Shown: piece by piece, positions 8,965 to 17,293 of the stretch | Position numbering within the stretch: position 1 is the stretch's first letter | Layout of the letters: each line of letters starts with the position of its first letter | From: Methanoculleus bourgensis MS2 | GTDB lineage: Archaea; Halobacteriota; Methanomicrobia; Methanomicrobiales; Methanoculleaceae | Reading direction: 5' to 3' | DNA: 64,000 bases | Assembly: GCF_000304355.2 (NCBI RefSeq) | Contig: NC_018227.2 | Coordinates: 434,001-498,000, forward strand | Position numbers and translations under genes: made by a program | The notes under the pieces: model-generated | Databases searched by the model: none | Told to the model about the DNA's origin: nothing | The model's input: the letters and a program-made list of their open reading frames with translations, nothing else

Positions 8965-9818
8965 TCCACCACCCTTGCCAGTGCTTCGTCGAAGGCGTAT
9001 TCGATGCCGTATTTCCGCTTGAAGTACTGGAGGATGTTCTCGATGTCCCGTGCGAGGAGATCGCCGGCGTTCGGGTGGCTGGTCTCCACCCACTGGGGCC
9101 AGTCGATCAGCCAGCACTGCCCCTCGTCGACCATGACGTTGAACTCGCTCAAATCACCGTGAACGATACCGAGCCGGTAGGCTTCACGGATATTTTTGAG
9201 GATATCGTCGAGGGCCGCCTCCGGCTCCTCAAGGGTTGCCCGGACGAGGTCAACCCCAGGGATGAACGACATCACGAGGACGTGCCGGTTCAGGTCAATC
9301 GGGAGCGGCACCGAGACGGCGGGGTGGAGGGTCTTTAAGGCGTCGTACTCCATCTTCGCCGATATGCTGGAGGCGAATATCCAGGGGCAGTGCGTGGCCT
9401 CGGGCATGTAGCCGCGCTTCAGGCGGGCCGACTGGAACGATCGCTGCCCGACACGGTGGAACTTCAGGGCCACCGGCCCAAGCCCCATCGCCTCACAGAC
9501 CTCCGACTCTTTCCCGACGCCGATCAGGGTCCCGAGCGCCTGGATGGTGCCCCGGCGGGTGAGGGTATGGAGGGCCAGGGTGTCGTAGCCGTTGAAGACG
9601 AGGGCGTAGCCCTCGTAGGGGACTTTCTCGTACCTGACCATATCCATGGCCATCAGCCTGCCCAGTCGGTAGGAGAGTTCGGACTCGGAGAACCCTGTGG
9701 CCGGCCTGAGCACCTCGAGCGGCACCCACTGGTAGCGGCGCATGAGGCGTTCGAGGGCGAGCAGGATCCGGAGTTCGTAGGCGTGCAAGGATCGCACATA
9801 TTCTGCAGGAACAGGCAT
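8961..9818 (-). CDS. rio2: RIO2-family serine kinase
   Basis: The 285-aa protein is a Rio2 atypical kinase/ATPase, which acts in small-subunit ribosome maturation. An N-terminal winged helix (about residues 1-90) precedes the kinase domain. The flexible loop region IGVGKESEVCEAMG provides the P-loop equivalent, VALKFHR the catalytic lysine, HGDLSEFNVMV the catalytic loop, and LIDWPQWV the metal-binding aspartate. All active residues are kept. It is the first gene of a minus-strand run with DUF460 and thiL, and is divergent from ncsA. Confidence 0.95.
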   Translation of the reverse strand: MPVPAEYVRSLHAYELRILLALERLMRRYQWVPLEVLRPATGFSESELSYRLGRLMAMDMVRYEKVPYEGYALVFNGYDTLALHTLTRRGTIQALGTLIGVGKESEVCEAMGLGPVALKFHRVGQRSFQSARLKRGYMPEATHCPWIFASSISAKMEYDALKTLHPAVSVPLPIDLNRHVLVMSFIPGVDLVRATLEEPEAALDDILKNIREAYRLGIVHGDLSEFNVMVDEGQCWLIDWPQWVETSHPNAGDLLARDIENILQYFKRKYGIEYAFDEALARVVE

Positions 9819-9867
9819 CTTCTACACCATTTATGTGCCACGGTGATAAAAGAATGATCGGGATGCC

Positions 9868-10758
9868 ATGCAGTGCAGCAAGTGCCGCCGCGACGCGGTC
9901 ATCTTCCAGCGATACTCGGGGCTGCACCTCTGTGAGCAGCACTTTAACCGCGATTTTGAGGCGAAGGCGAAGCGGGCGATCAGGGAGCACCGCTGGATCC
10001 GGTCGGGGGACACCGTGGCGGTGGCGCTCTCGGGGGGCAAGGACTCCAGCGCCGTCCTCTTCTTCCTCCACCGGCTCCTCCACGAACGCCGGGACGTCAG
10101 GCTGATGGCGATAACCGTGGACGAGGGGATCGGCGGTTACCGCGACCCGGACCAGGCCCGGGCGATCGCCGACCGTATCGGTGTTCCCTGGGTGACGGCA
10201 TCGTTCCGGGAGGAGTATGGAGTCACGCTCGACGAGATCGTGGGCCGGAAGGGAACGGGGCTCTCCTGCTCCTACTGCGGGGTGCTCAGGCGGGCGCTGA
10301 TGAACCGGGTTGCCCGGGAGGAGGGGGTCACGAAGTTCGCCTACGGGTTCAACCTGGATGACGAGGCCCAGTCGGTGCTGATGAACGTCCTCCGGGGCGA
10401 CCCCTACCGGCTCACCCGCCCGGCGCGGGAGGTGGCGGGACTGGTCCCCCGGATCAAACCGTTTATGTACATACCGGAGCGTGAGGTTGCGCTCTACGCC
10501 TTCCTCCACGTCGAGGGGTTCGACCTTGCGGGCTGCCCCTACGCGGTCGGCGCCCTGCGGAGGGATGTCCGGGGGCTCCTCGACGACTACACCTACCACC
10601 ACCCGGCGACGAAGTACTCCCTGGTCAACCTGGGTGAGACCCTCCGGAACCCCGAGAGACCACAGGAGGAGGGGATCCGGGTCTGCGAGCGGTGCGGGGA
10701 GCCGTGCGGGAAGGTATGCCGGGTCTGCCAGGTCCTCGATGAGGTCCGGGGGCTCTGA
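9868..10758 (+). CDS. ncsA: tRNA 2-thiolation adenylase NcsA/TtuA family
   Basis: This 296-aa PP-loop ATPase belongs to the TtuA/NcsA/Ctu1 family, which adenylates and thiolates tRNA uridines. An N-terminal zinc finger (CSKCRR...CEQHF) is followed by the PP-loop SGGKDSS, then LSCSYCG and AGCPYA, which hold the cysteines that ligate the Fe-S cluster or activate sulfur. A C-terminal zinc finger is CERCG...CRVCQ. All elements are intact. The nearby nifS (36.4 kb) could be a sulfur donor, but that is inference. Confidence 0.93.
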   Translation: MQCSKCRRDAVIFQRYSGLHLCEQHFNRDFEAKAKRAIREHRWIRSGDTVAVALSGGKDSSAVLFFLHRLLHERRDVRLMAITVDEGIGGYRDPDQARAIADRIGVPWVTASFREEYGVTLDEIVGRKGTGLSCSYCGVLRRALMNRVAREEGVTKFAYGFNLDDEAQSVLMNVLRGDPYRLTRPAREVAGLVPRIKPFMYIPEREVALYAFLHVEGFDLAGCPYAVGALRRDVRGLLDDYTYHHPATKYSLVNLGETLRNPERPQEEGIRVCERCGEPCGKVCRVCQVLDEVRGL

Positions 10759-10872
10759 CCGGGAGCCCTGTTGTCGCGTGAATGGTGATACGGTCGCATG
10801 GTGAAGTGCGCGAAGGCCGCAAAGGAGAGCGTAGCAGTCCTACGGTCAACGCGAGAGGCAACCACTGTATGT

Positions 10873-10878
10873 AAAAAA
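10873..10878 (-). terminator. Oligo-T terminator after the PGI gene
   Basis: On the minus strand a run of six T lies about 18 nt beyond the PGI stop in a locally AT-rich stretch, the usual archaeal transcription stop. No strong hairpin precedes it. Confidence 0.4.
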
Positions 10879-10895
10879 GAGTAGATGCCCGGCTC

Positions 10896-11618
10896 CTACC
10901 GCATCAGCAGGCAGCCGCCGGTCACGTCGGCGAAGATCTCCATGAACTGTTCGGGGTGGTTGAGGAACGCGACCGCCCGGGGGCGCCCGATCAGGTCGTA
11001 GAGCCCGACCTCTTTCTCGATGCCGAGTTCCGGGACCTCCACCGGGTCGCAGTAGCGCACCGGCGGGGCGTCGGGGTATCTGGGGTTCTTCACCAGCGCC
11101 CCGCCTTCCATCTCGTAGTAGGCGGCGCCCCGCCTCTCTGCATAGGGGGCGTAGTTGCTGGAAAACTCTGTCGAGACGAGGTTTGCCATCACAAGGTCCA
11201 CCCCGGCCGGATTGATCGTCACATGGCCATACCCGGGCGGGATCAGGATCTTGTCGCCCACAGAGCCCACGATCATCACCACGTCGCCGGCGTCTTCGGT
11301 CTGGAGTAGGTAGTGCCCGGTCCCGGCGAGCACCTCGTAGATCTCGGGATAGAGCACCCCGGCCGGGTTGACGGTGTGGTAGTGCCCCTTCGTCTTGACG
11401 TACTCCCCGCAGAGGGTCAGGGAAGGAATAACGGTTATGTCGTACCTGACATGGTGCTCGTGAAGCCATCGTCGGTCGTCATCGCTCCTGGCCAGGTCCC
11501 GGTACATAAAATAGAGGGGCTGATCGGAGGTGCAGCCTGGATCCGCGAGGACATCCCGCATCTCCTCGATTGTCCTCGCCTGTGCCTCCGGTTTAGGCCC
11601 GTCCCAGTAACTGTCCAT
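10896..11618 (-). CDS. pgiA: Cupin-type glucose-6-phosphate isomerase
   Basis: The protein (240 aa) is the archaeal cupin phosphoglucose isomerase that interconverts glucose-6-P and fructose-6-P. The metal ligands are visible: TKGHYHT with its two histidines, PEIYEVL with the glutamate, and GYGHVTINP with the last histidine. ATG at 11618 overlaps the stop of the upstream surface-protein gene by one base (TGATG). Being second in an operon behind a COG1361 protein and opposite a TrmB regulator suggests sugar-linked control. Confidence 0.93.
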   Translation of the reverse strand: MDSYWDGPKPEAQARTIEEMRDVLADPGCTSDQPLYFMYRDLARSDDDRRWLHEHHVRYDITVIPSLTLCGEYVKTKGHYHTVNPAGVLYPEIYEVLAGTGHYLLQTEDAGDVVMIVGSVGDKILIPPGYGHVTINPAGVDLVMANLVSTEFSSNYAPYAERRGAAYYEMEGGALVKNPRYPDAPPVRYCDPVEVPELGIEKEVGLYDLIGRPRAVAFLNHPEQFMEIFADVTGGCLLMR

Positions 11619-12898
11619 CAACTCTTCTTGCGGTGCACGAATATATAATACCCGGCCCCGATGATGATGACTGCAACAATGGTGAGGAAGATCGGATTGG
11701 TGAACAGAGCGCCCGGTTTCTTCTCAAGGGCCACTCTCACCTTCATGGTATCTGAGATCTTGCTGTTATCAAGATCGTCGCGGTAGCGGATCTCGGAGTC
11801 GATCCCGTACTCCTTTAAGGTGCCGTCGGCATCGATGCTCACCTCAAACCTCGCAGTAGCGGTCTCGCCGGGGGCAAGGTCGCCGAGGTAGGCGGTATCA
11901 TCGTTGCTGGTGAAGGGGTCGACGGCGCTGATCCGGGCCTGGGCGTTGTAGACCTTCGCCGCTCCGGTATTTTTGTAGACAACCTCAAGGATGCTCTTCC
12001 CGCCCGGGTAGAGCGTTGCCGGCGAAGAAACGACATCGAAGTCGATCTTCCCGCCGACAGGGAGGCCGATGGTCACAATCTTGGAGGTCGCTGCCCTCTC
12101 CTCGTAATCCTCGTAGGTGACCACGACATCCAGCGGGTACGACTGAGGCTCGGCGTTGTCGGAGACGGAGACCTTGAACTTCACATCCACCGTCTCTCCG
12201 GGCTCAAACGTCCCGATGTAGGCGCTGCCGTCGGTGGGAATGAGCGGGCTTGCGCCGTTCCTGACAACCTTGACAATGGCCTTGTTTGCCGTGTCGTGCC
12301 CGATGTTCTTCAGGGTCATGTAGACGTAGCCTTCAGTGCCGACGTTCAGCGATTCGGACCGAACATCCAGGACTTCGACACGGAGGTCGGGCGTGACCCG
12401 CACGGTCAGCGGGAGGGTCTCGGTCTTCTTCTGGTAGTTGTAGCGGAGGGTGTCAGGCCCGTACTCTTCCGCCTCCCGCAGGTAGGTGTAGGTCACCTCA
12501 AGCGGCAGGGTGTAGATGCCGGGTTCTGCTGAATCGGCCACCTTCACGTTGAACGTAGCAGTCGTTGCGGCGCCTCCTGCGATGTCGCTCACGAACTGGG
12601 GGTCCGTCTTGACGGTGAACGGGGTGGCCTCGCTCTTGAGTGCTACGGTAGCCAGTTTCGCGGTGTTCGGCAGGTCGTCCCGGTTGACGATAGTAGAGCC
12701 GACGATCTTGTGAGTATTCAGGCCGCTGTTCGATATGATGACTGTCAGGCTGGTGTCGGCACCAGGTGCGAATTCGTTGGTGCCGGCGATCGTTGCTGAA
12801 AGTTCAGGGTTTCCATAGAGGTACTTGTCCCCTGCCGTTCCGGGCACAGCCAGGAGTGCCAGCAGGAGAACTAATATCGTTACGTGCTGCCAACGCAT
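11618..12898 (-). CDS. COG1361-type surface protein with C-terminal anchor
   Basis: The 426-aa protein has a signal peptide (MRWQHVTILVLLLALLAVPGTAG), three to four Ig-like CARDB/COG1361 modules, and a C-terminal membrane helix (IFLTIVAVIIIGAGYYIFV) ending in RKKS. Modules repeat the pattern of conserved 'N(S/T)G' turns and 'PGETxxxxF' strands, for example FEPGETVDVKFKV and LAPGETATARFEV. It is an extracellular, membrane-anchored protein; S-layer or envelope function is the family expectation. ATG 12898 is chosen because it gives the clean signal peptide. It is cotranscribed with PGI and divergent from trmB. Confidence 0.85.
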   Translation of the reverse strand: MRWQHVTILVLLLALLAVPGTAGDKYLYGNPELSATIAGTNEFAPGADTSLTVIISNSGLNTHKIVGSTIVNRDDLPNTAKLATVALKSEATPFTVKTDPQFVSDIAGGAATTATFNVKVADSAEPGIYTLPLEVTYTYLREAEEYGPDTLRYNYQKKTETLPLTVRVTPDLRVEVLDVRSESLNVGTEGYVYMTLKNIGHDTANKAIVKVVRNGASPLIPTDGSAYIGTFEPGETVDVKFKVSVSDNAEPQSYPLDVVVTYEDYEERAATSKIVTIGLPVGGKIDFDVVSSPATLYPGGKSILEVVYKNTGAAKVYNAQARISAVDPFTSNDDTAYLGDLAPGETATARFEVSIDADGTLKEYGIDSEIRYRDDLDNSKISDTMKVRVALEKKPGALFTNPIFLTIVAVIIIGAGYYIFVHRKKS

Positions 12899-12907
12899 CT
12901 GATCACC

Positions 12908-12928
12908 TTGTTGTTTTTTTAACAACAA
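12908..12928. promoter_or_regulatory. Palindrome between surface-PGI operon and trmB
   Basis: Perfect 8-bp arms TTGTTGTT and AACAACAA are separated by five T. The element lies 10 bp upstream of the surface-protein start and 33 bp upstream of the trmB ATG, next to TATA-like AGTATATATAC (12944-12954). The position suits an operator for the divergent TrmB regulator; binding is inferred. Confidence 0.5.
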
Positions 12929-12961
12929 CATTTATTGCTGAACAGTATATATACATGATGG

Positions 12962-13753
12962 ATGAAGGCCTCCCGGGATATACCAAACGATCTCCTCGAA
13001 TCTCTAAAATCGCTGGGACTTACGAAGTACGAAGCCCTTGTATATATCGGACTGCTCAGGGTGGCAGGCGCGACCGCGACCGAGATCCATGAGATATCGG
13101 GCGTGCCGCGCGCATCAGTCTATCCGGTCCTCGACCGCCTCGCCCAGAAAGAGCTGGTCAGCGTCTCCCACACGACGCCGAAACGATTTGATGCGATCCC
13201 TCCTGCCCGGGGCATCGAGAACCTGATGCGCCGGATTGAGATGGATGCGGAGAATGCCCTGGTGGCCCTTGATGCATTTTACCAGGAGAAGGATGCGGAA
13301 GGCCGGGGCAACCAGGAACTGATATGGACCATCTACGGCGAGGAGAACATCAAGACCCGCCTTGGCGATATGTTCCGGAGCGCGGAGCGGAGCGTGGAGA
13401 TGCTGGTGGCCTGGAACCTTCTTCAAGGGAGCGTGCTCTCGCTGCTCGAATCCGTCCCTGACTCAGTGCAGGTCGATATCGTCACCGACAACTGGAAGGG
13501 CGAGCGGCCTTCCCGGTTCAGGGTCCGCGTCCACCCCCTCGGCGCGCACTACGAGACGCACGCGCCGCCGGGAAAAGGTCTGCGGTATGAGAGTTCCGGT
13601 GTCTTCCTGGTGGACGACGCCAGGGCGCTGGTCTGGATGGGGTCGGCCGGCGAGCAGCCTTCAGCGCTCTACTCTGAGTCTGCCGGGCTTGTCCAGTTCG
13701 TCAGGCGTTACCTCACCAGCGTCACTGAGTGGGTGGGGCCTGCCGGTCAGTAA
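12962..13753 (+). CDS. TrmB family transcriptional regulator
   Basis: The 263-aa protein has the TrmB winged helix-turn-helix in the first 80 residues (LGLTKYEALVYIGLL, then GATATEIHEISGVPRASVYPVLDRL), a short coiled linker, and a PLD-like C-terminal effector domain of about 130 residues. TrmB proteins sense sugars or other metabolites and repress or activate transport and glycolytic genes. It is divergent from the surface-protein/PGI operon with a palindrome between them, so that operon is a likely target. The 3' end overlaps the convergent DUF128 gene by 7 bp. Confidence 0.88.
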   Translation: MKASRDIPNDLLESLKSLGLTKYEALVYIGLLRVAGATATEIHEISGVPRASVYPVLDRLAQKELVSVSHTTPKRFDAIPPARGIENLMRRIEMDAENALVALDAFYQEKDAEGRGNQELIWTIYGEENIKTRLGDMFRSAERSVEMLVAWNLLQGSVLSLLESVPDSVQVDIVTDNWKGERPSRFRVRVHPLGAHYETHAPPGKGLRYESSGVFLVDDARALVWMGSAGEQPSALYSESAGLVQFVRRYLTSVTEWVGPAGQ

Positions 13754-14493
13754 TCTTCAAGGTAGCCCATCTCCCTGATATCGATCAACCCCTTGAGCGC
13801 CCGGGTCACGACCGACCGTCCCGCTTCCCTGACGGCCGCCATTGCGTTTGTGCCCCCGACCATGGCCACGCCCACGTACTGCGGGCTCACCGGGACCCCG
13901 AGCAGGGGGAGGTTCGGGGGGCCGACGTCCAGGATGCCTGAGAACCCGATGACCGAGAGTTCGTCGAGGACCGCTCCTACGAGCGGTTCGGCCTCCATGT
14001 GGCACTCCCTGATATTTGCGAGGATGCTGCCGTTCCCGTGGTGCATGACATCGAGGATCGACGTGGCCTCCTGGGATATCAGGACCTCGAGCGGGTCGAG
14101 CGTGGTGTCGCGGTAGAGGATCATGCTTGTGAACCGCCGGGGAACCCGTTCCTCGATCTCGACAACCCCGCCGCCGATCGGGTTCACCGGGATACCGCGC
14201 CTGAGGAGGAGGGCGTCGAGGGTGATGCTGCATACGGAGCAGATGGCGTGCCGGCCGGCCGGCACGGTGTAGCCGTCGACCTGCTCACCCGGGTCGGCGA
14301 CCAGGATCCGGTCGCTGACGGTGATCCCGGCCCGGTGGGCCTCTTTCATGACTGAGAGCGCGAACTCGAGGTCGCGGCTCTCGATGAGCGAGAGGTTGTA
14401 GATGATTGTCCCGGCGTTCTCTTCCGGCCGGTAGGTCACCCTGAGTGCGTACTCCTCGATACGGTGGTTGGTAAATTTCAGGGGGACATTCAT
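13747..14493 (-). CDS. DUF128 protein (NrpR effector domain without HTH)
   Basis: The 248-aa protein corresponds to one DUF128 domain, the effector-binding part of the nitrogen regulator NrpR. Typical features are SVCSITLDALLLRRGIPV, GGGVVEI, and the late segment VGVAMVGGTNAMAAVREAG. No helix-turn-helix precedes it, so it is either the second half of a split NrpR (as in some methanogens where NrpRI and NrpRII are separate) or an independent sensor. ATG 14493 gives a complete domain. It would bind 2-oxoglutarate if it is a true NrpR partner; that is inference. Confidence 0.75.
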   Translation of the reverse strand: MNVPLKFTNHRIEEYALRVTYRPEENAGTIIYNLSLIESRDLEFALSVMKEAHRAGITVSDRILVADPGEQVDGYTVPAGRHAICSVCSITLDALLLRRGIPVNPIGGGVVEIEERVPRRFTSMILYRDTTLDPLEVLISQEATSILDVMHHGNGSILANIRECHMEAEPLVGAVLDELSVIGFSGILDVGPPNLPLLGVPVSPQYVGVAMVGGTNAMAAVREAGRSVVTRALKGLIDIREMGYLEDY

Positions 14494-14687
14494 TATCAGA
14501 TCTCTCGTGCGATAGGGGAAAAGGGTTGCTTTTGGGTGAGATCCCGGGGGAAGACAGGTTGGGTCTATCCTGCAACTACCTGCAGTCAGGAGGTCGTTTT
14601 CACCCGTGCAGCATGGGGCAGAGCGTCATGAGCGTCTCATGGAAACGCATGGTATGGCTTGAACCGGGAGAGCCTTGATGAGTCTTC
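14494..14687. other. Intergenic stretch with a dispersed repeat copy
   Basis: No gene was found. At 14591-14612 it carries a 22-nt sequence (AGGTCGTTTTCA then CCCGTGCAGC) that recurs with two mismatches at 18815-18836 and more loosely at 49644-49662. Confidence 0.4.
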
Positions 14688-15275
14688 TTAACGGGAGAGC
14701 AAGGCACTGTCCCTGACACTTACGGCCTGCCAGCAGAACGACCTTGCGTCCGGGAATATGTCCTGGATCTTCCGAAACTCGCCAATCGTCCAGACTTCAT
14801 CCTGCCGCTCGAGGAGCCCCCTGCATACCGACCCAAAACCCCACCCGGCAGTCTCCATAAGCCCTCGTTCGAAAAACACTGCAACTTGCTGGTCACGCTT
14901 GACGCCACACTCGATGAGCGTGTTGAGACGCTCCAGTTCCATCGAGACTGACTGGAGCAGCGTATCAGGCTCGTCTCTCCGCCTGCGCGGCATCACAAAT
15001 ATGTGGATGTCGCTTTCACGAATCAGCAGTTCGCTCGCCTCCCGGTCCCGGACCGGCGAGCGTTTCCCGGGCGGGGCAGTATCGAGATCCTCTGATATAC
15101 AGGCATTATATCCGAGGGGCGGGTCCCGGAGGTAGTCCCGCAACAGAAGAAGATCCTGCTTTCTCTCCTGGGAAAACGAGCCGTAGATCGCTATCGGGGT
15201 CTGCTCCTTAACTGCCGCAATCCGGGCAAGCCGGTACGCAACCTCGTGAGGGGACAGCGGCGGGGGAGGGTGCAT
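14688..15275 (-). CDS. Uncharacterised protein, possibly TIR/NDT-like fold
   Basis: The 195-aa protein is not recognised with certainty. The order IAIYGSFSQERK, LLRDYLRD, YNACISEDL, ESDIHIFVMP and SMELERLNTLI resembles the nucleoside deoxyribosyltransferase/TIR-like fold: a first strand, a long helix, then a 'SD..IFV' strand and a glutamate-bearing helix. Such proteins hydrolyse nucleotides or NAD, or act as sensors. The C-terminal third (FFERGLMETAGWGFGSVCRGLLE) would complete it. The gene stands alone between a DUF128 gene and a wHTH gene. Function is unknown. Confidence 0.55.
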   Translation of the reverse strand: MHPPPPLSPHEVAYRLARIAAVKEQTPIAIYGSFSQERKQDLLLLRDYLRDPPLGYNACISEDLDTAPPGKRSPVRDREASELLIRESDIHIFVMPRRRRDEPDTLLQSVSMELERLNTLIECGVKRDQQVAVFFERGLMETAGWGFGSVCRGLLERQDEVWTIGEFRKIQDIFPDARSFCWQAVSVRDSALLSR

Positions 15276-15374
15276 ATTTCTGGATCTTGTGGCCAGGGCG
15301 TTAAAGATACCTGGTTAGTTATTCTTAACTCGACTCACGATAATATTCATATGGGTTAGTAATACATAACTGAA

Positions 15375-15866
15375 ATGAGGTGGATGAGAGTGAGAGGCAT
15401 CAATCAGGGGGTTGCCGACCGTTACCTCGGCATGGTCCCCCTTGAGGTCCGCGAGGCGGTCAGCGCTCTCTCCGACGACCTGAGGTGGGCGGTGTACATT
15501 GCGCTGGCGACAGAGGGCGAGAAGTATTTCACCGAACTGAAGGAAGAGTTCGGCGCAAACCCAAACACCATGACCACCGCCCTGAAGGCCCTGGTAGGCG
15601 GGGGTCTGGTCGCACGGCAGGTCCGGACGGGCGATGTCGGCGACCGCCGGAAGATCTATTACGCGCTGACGCCTGCAGGGTCACGGCTCTTCGCAGCACT
15701 CTACGACGTCGCACTGCCTCCCCGTCGGCCTACCCGGGATCCGGAACCAAGCAGGGTCGATCTGGCCGGAACTGCACGCGGAGCGGTGGCAGAGCCCGCC
15801 GCCGGGACGAGGGGGCGCTACGATCACTACGACTCAGTGCCGCGCCCGGACATGAAGAGGTGCTGA
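15375..15866 (+). CDS. Winged-helix transcriptional regulator
   Basis: The 163-aa protein has one winged helix-turn-helix in residues 25-110: LSDDLRWAVYIALATEG, YFTELKEEFGANPNTMTTALKALV, then the wing DRRKIYYALTPAGSRLF. It looks like the ArsR/PadR/HxlR group. The last 50 residues are Pro/Arg/Ala-rich and probably disordered. ATG 15375 or 15384 may be used. Its stop abuts the ATG of the next small gene with no gap, so the pair is one operon. The ligand is unknown. Confidence 0.75.
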   Translation: MRWMRVRGINQGVADRYLGMVPLEVREAVSALSDDLRWAVYIALATEGEKYFTELKEEFGANPNTMTTALKALVGGGLVARQVRTGDVGDRRKIYYALTPAGSRLFAALYDVALPPRRPTRDPEPSRVDLAGTARGAVAEPAAGTRGRYDHYDSVPRPDMKRC

Positions 15867-16190
15867 ATGCCGCTGCATGGGGATGGTGAGCAGGTTCCCG
15901 GGCCGAAGTATCTTCTCGGGAAGGGGGAGAGGTTCCGGTCGGTCTATGCCACGGGCGCGTACGGCGGCATTGACAGCAGCGACGCGCACATCATCTTCTA
16001 CGCCGACCGGATCGACCCGGAGATAGACGAAAACTCCGGGGAGATGTGGGTAGGGAATATTGTAAGAGACCTTATTATCGATATCAGGATGACGCCCGCG
16101 GAGTTCATAGCCCTCGCCGCCTGGATGAACCGGCACGTCGAGCAGTTCAAGGAACGGATGGCAGGCCCGGAGGCCGGTTCCGACCCCTGA
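15867..16190 (+). CDS. Small DUF3467-like protein
   Basis: The 107-aa protein begins immediately after the wHTH stop codon. The core resembles DUF3467: YATGAYGGIDSSDAHIIFYADR, then an acidic turn (PEIDENSGEM) and a final helix region MTPAEFIALAAWMNRHVEQF. DUF3467 proteins are small, of unknown role, and often sit beside regulators. Tight coupling to the wHTH gene suggests a joint function, for example as a modulator. Assignment is by resemblance only. Confidence 0.5.
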   Translation: MPLHGDGEQVPGPKYLLGKGERFRSVYATGAYGGIDSSDAHIIFYADRIDPEIDENSGEMWVGNIVRDLIIDIRMTPAEFIALAAWMNRHVEQFKERMAGPEAGSDP

Positions 16191-16316
16191 TCCGCACCGG
16201 GACCCCGCCGGTGCGCGGCCCCATCCTACCCCCACCGGACTCCCGGGAAATAGTCCCTCAACCGCCCGCCCTCCGAGGGAAAAATTGTTCTACTCCCCTG
16301 TGATAATGTACGATGA

Positions 16317-17285
16317 ATGGAGAGTGGGAATCGGGAAAAAGCCCGGAACGTGCTGAAGCGGATACTCGAAGCGGCCTCCTATAACGTGGAGGAGGTCGAC
16401 GACCCGCAGGTTTTCTCCGCAATCAGAGATGGAACCGCCCTGCTAGTGCTCTGCTCTGACGACCCGGAGACAATCCGGAAATTTGATTCGATGAACTACC
16501 GCCTGCACGCCGGCGGCGACGAGATGGTCTGCAGGAAACTGCTCTTCACGCTCGATCCGGCGGTGCAGACAGAGGACTGTATCCAGTGGGGCGCGGATGA
16601 GTTCGTCCTCTACGCGGGCAGGGCCGCGCTTGCGGAGGTGCTCGGGCAGACCCTGGTCCTGAACCTGGGCCAGCCGGTGCACCTCCTCCGGGATGAACCG
16701 GTTGAGGCCGCCCCCGCGGCGGCGGAGGAGGAAGAACAGGAGATGGGGCCGGAGTTGCCCCACCTCCCCCTCCAGATCAGCGAAAAACGCGCCTGCGGCA
16801 TCGCCGGGCTGCACGGGTCGGCAAAGTGCCGGTTCATCCCGTACTGGAGTTACCGCTACACGAGCACCGGCGAGCGTGAGGTGAAGGACCGGTTGGTCTC
16901 CTTCGATGCCGAAGGGGCCGGAGCCATCAATGCCATTAACGGCATCAAGATGGAACTTGACCCGGGCACCATCGAGCGGGGGGCGGTCCCGTTCGGCTCC
17001 GAGATCGTGCCGGCCCGGCTCGTACGGGACGACGTCGAGGAGCAGATCGTGCGGGAGGTCGTCGACCGGCTCACCCAGCGGGTGCGGTTCCGCTACGAGA
17101 AGGGGGATGCCATCTTCTATGAGGAAAAGACTCTCAAACCCGACCGGAACAACATCCAGGTCGACCTTGAGATCATCTACGTGCCGGTCTGGCAGGTGCG
17201 CGGCGGGAGCAGGATCGTCGAGGTCAATGGGTTCACCGGCGAGATCCTCTCAGTGCCGATGGACGAGGGTGTCGAACTGCTGTAG
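16317..17285 (+). CDS. Uncharacterised protein coupled to a flavoprotein
   Basis: The family of this 322-aa protein is not recognised. Residues 1-130 look like an alpha/beta domain of alternating strands and helices (LLVLCSDD, FVLYAGRAALAEVLGQTLVL). An acidic linker (AAAEEEEQEM) follows, then a C-terminal half starting at ACGIAGLHGSAKCRFIPYWSYRY, with two cysteines and aromatic residues, and ending in a beta-rich part (IIYVPVWQVRGG). The N-terminal half could be a degenerate nuclease-like fold, but no catalytic motif is convincing. It ends 8 nt before a disulfide-reductase-like gene, so they are probably cotranscribed. Confidence 0.7.
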   Translation: MESGNREKARNVLKRILEAASYNVEEVDDPQVFSAIRDGTALLVLCSDDPETIRKFDSMNYRLHAGGDEMVCRKLLFTLDPAVQTEDCIQWGADEFVLYAGRAALAEVLGQTLVLNLGQPVHLLRDEPVEAAPAAAEEEEQEMGPELPHLPLQISEKRACGIAGLHGSAKCRFIPYWSYRYTSTGEREVKDRLVSFDAEGAGAINAINGIKMELDPGTIERGAVPFGSEIVPARLVRDDVEEQIVREVVDRLTQRVRFRYEKGDAIFYEEKTLKPDRNNIQVDLEIIYVPVWQVRGGSRIVEVNGFTGEILSVPMDEGVELL

Positions 17286-17293
17286 GTGAGACC

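Noticed and set aside
9493-10602. A 369-codon minus-strand frame over ncsA
   Set aside because: It is antisense to ncsA, whose PP-loop and cysteine motifs are unambiguous.
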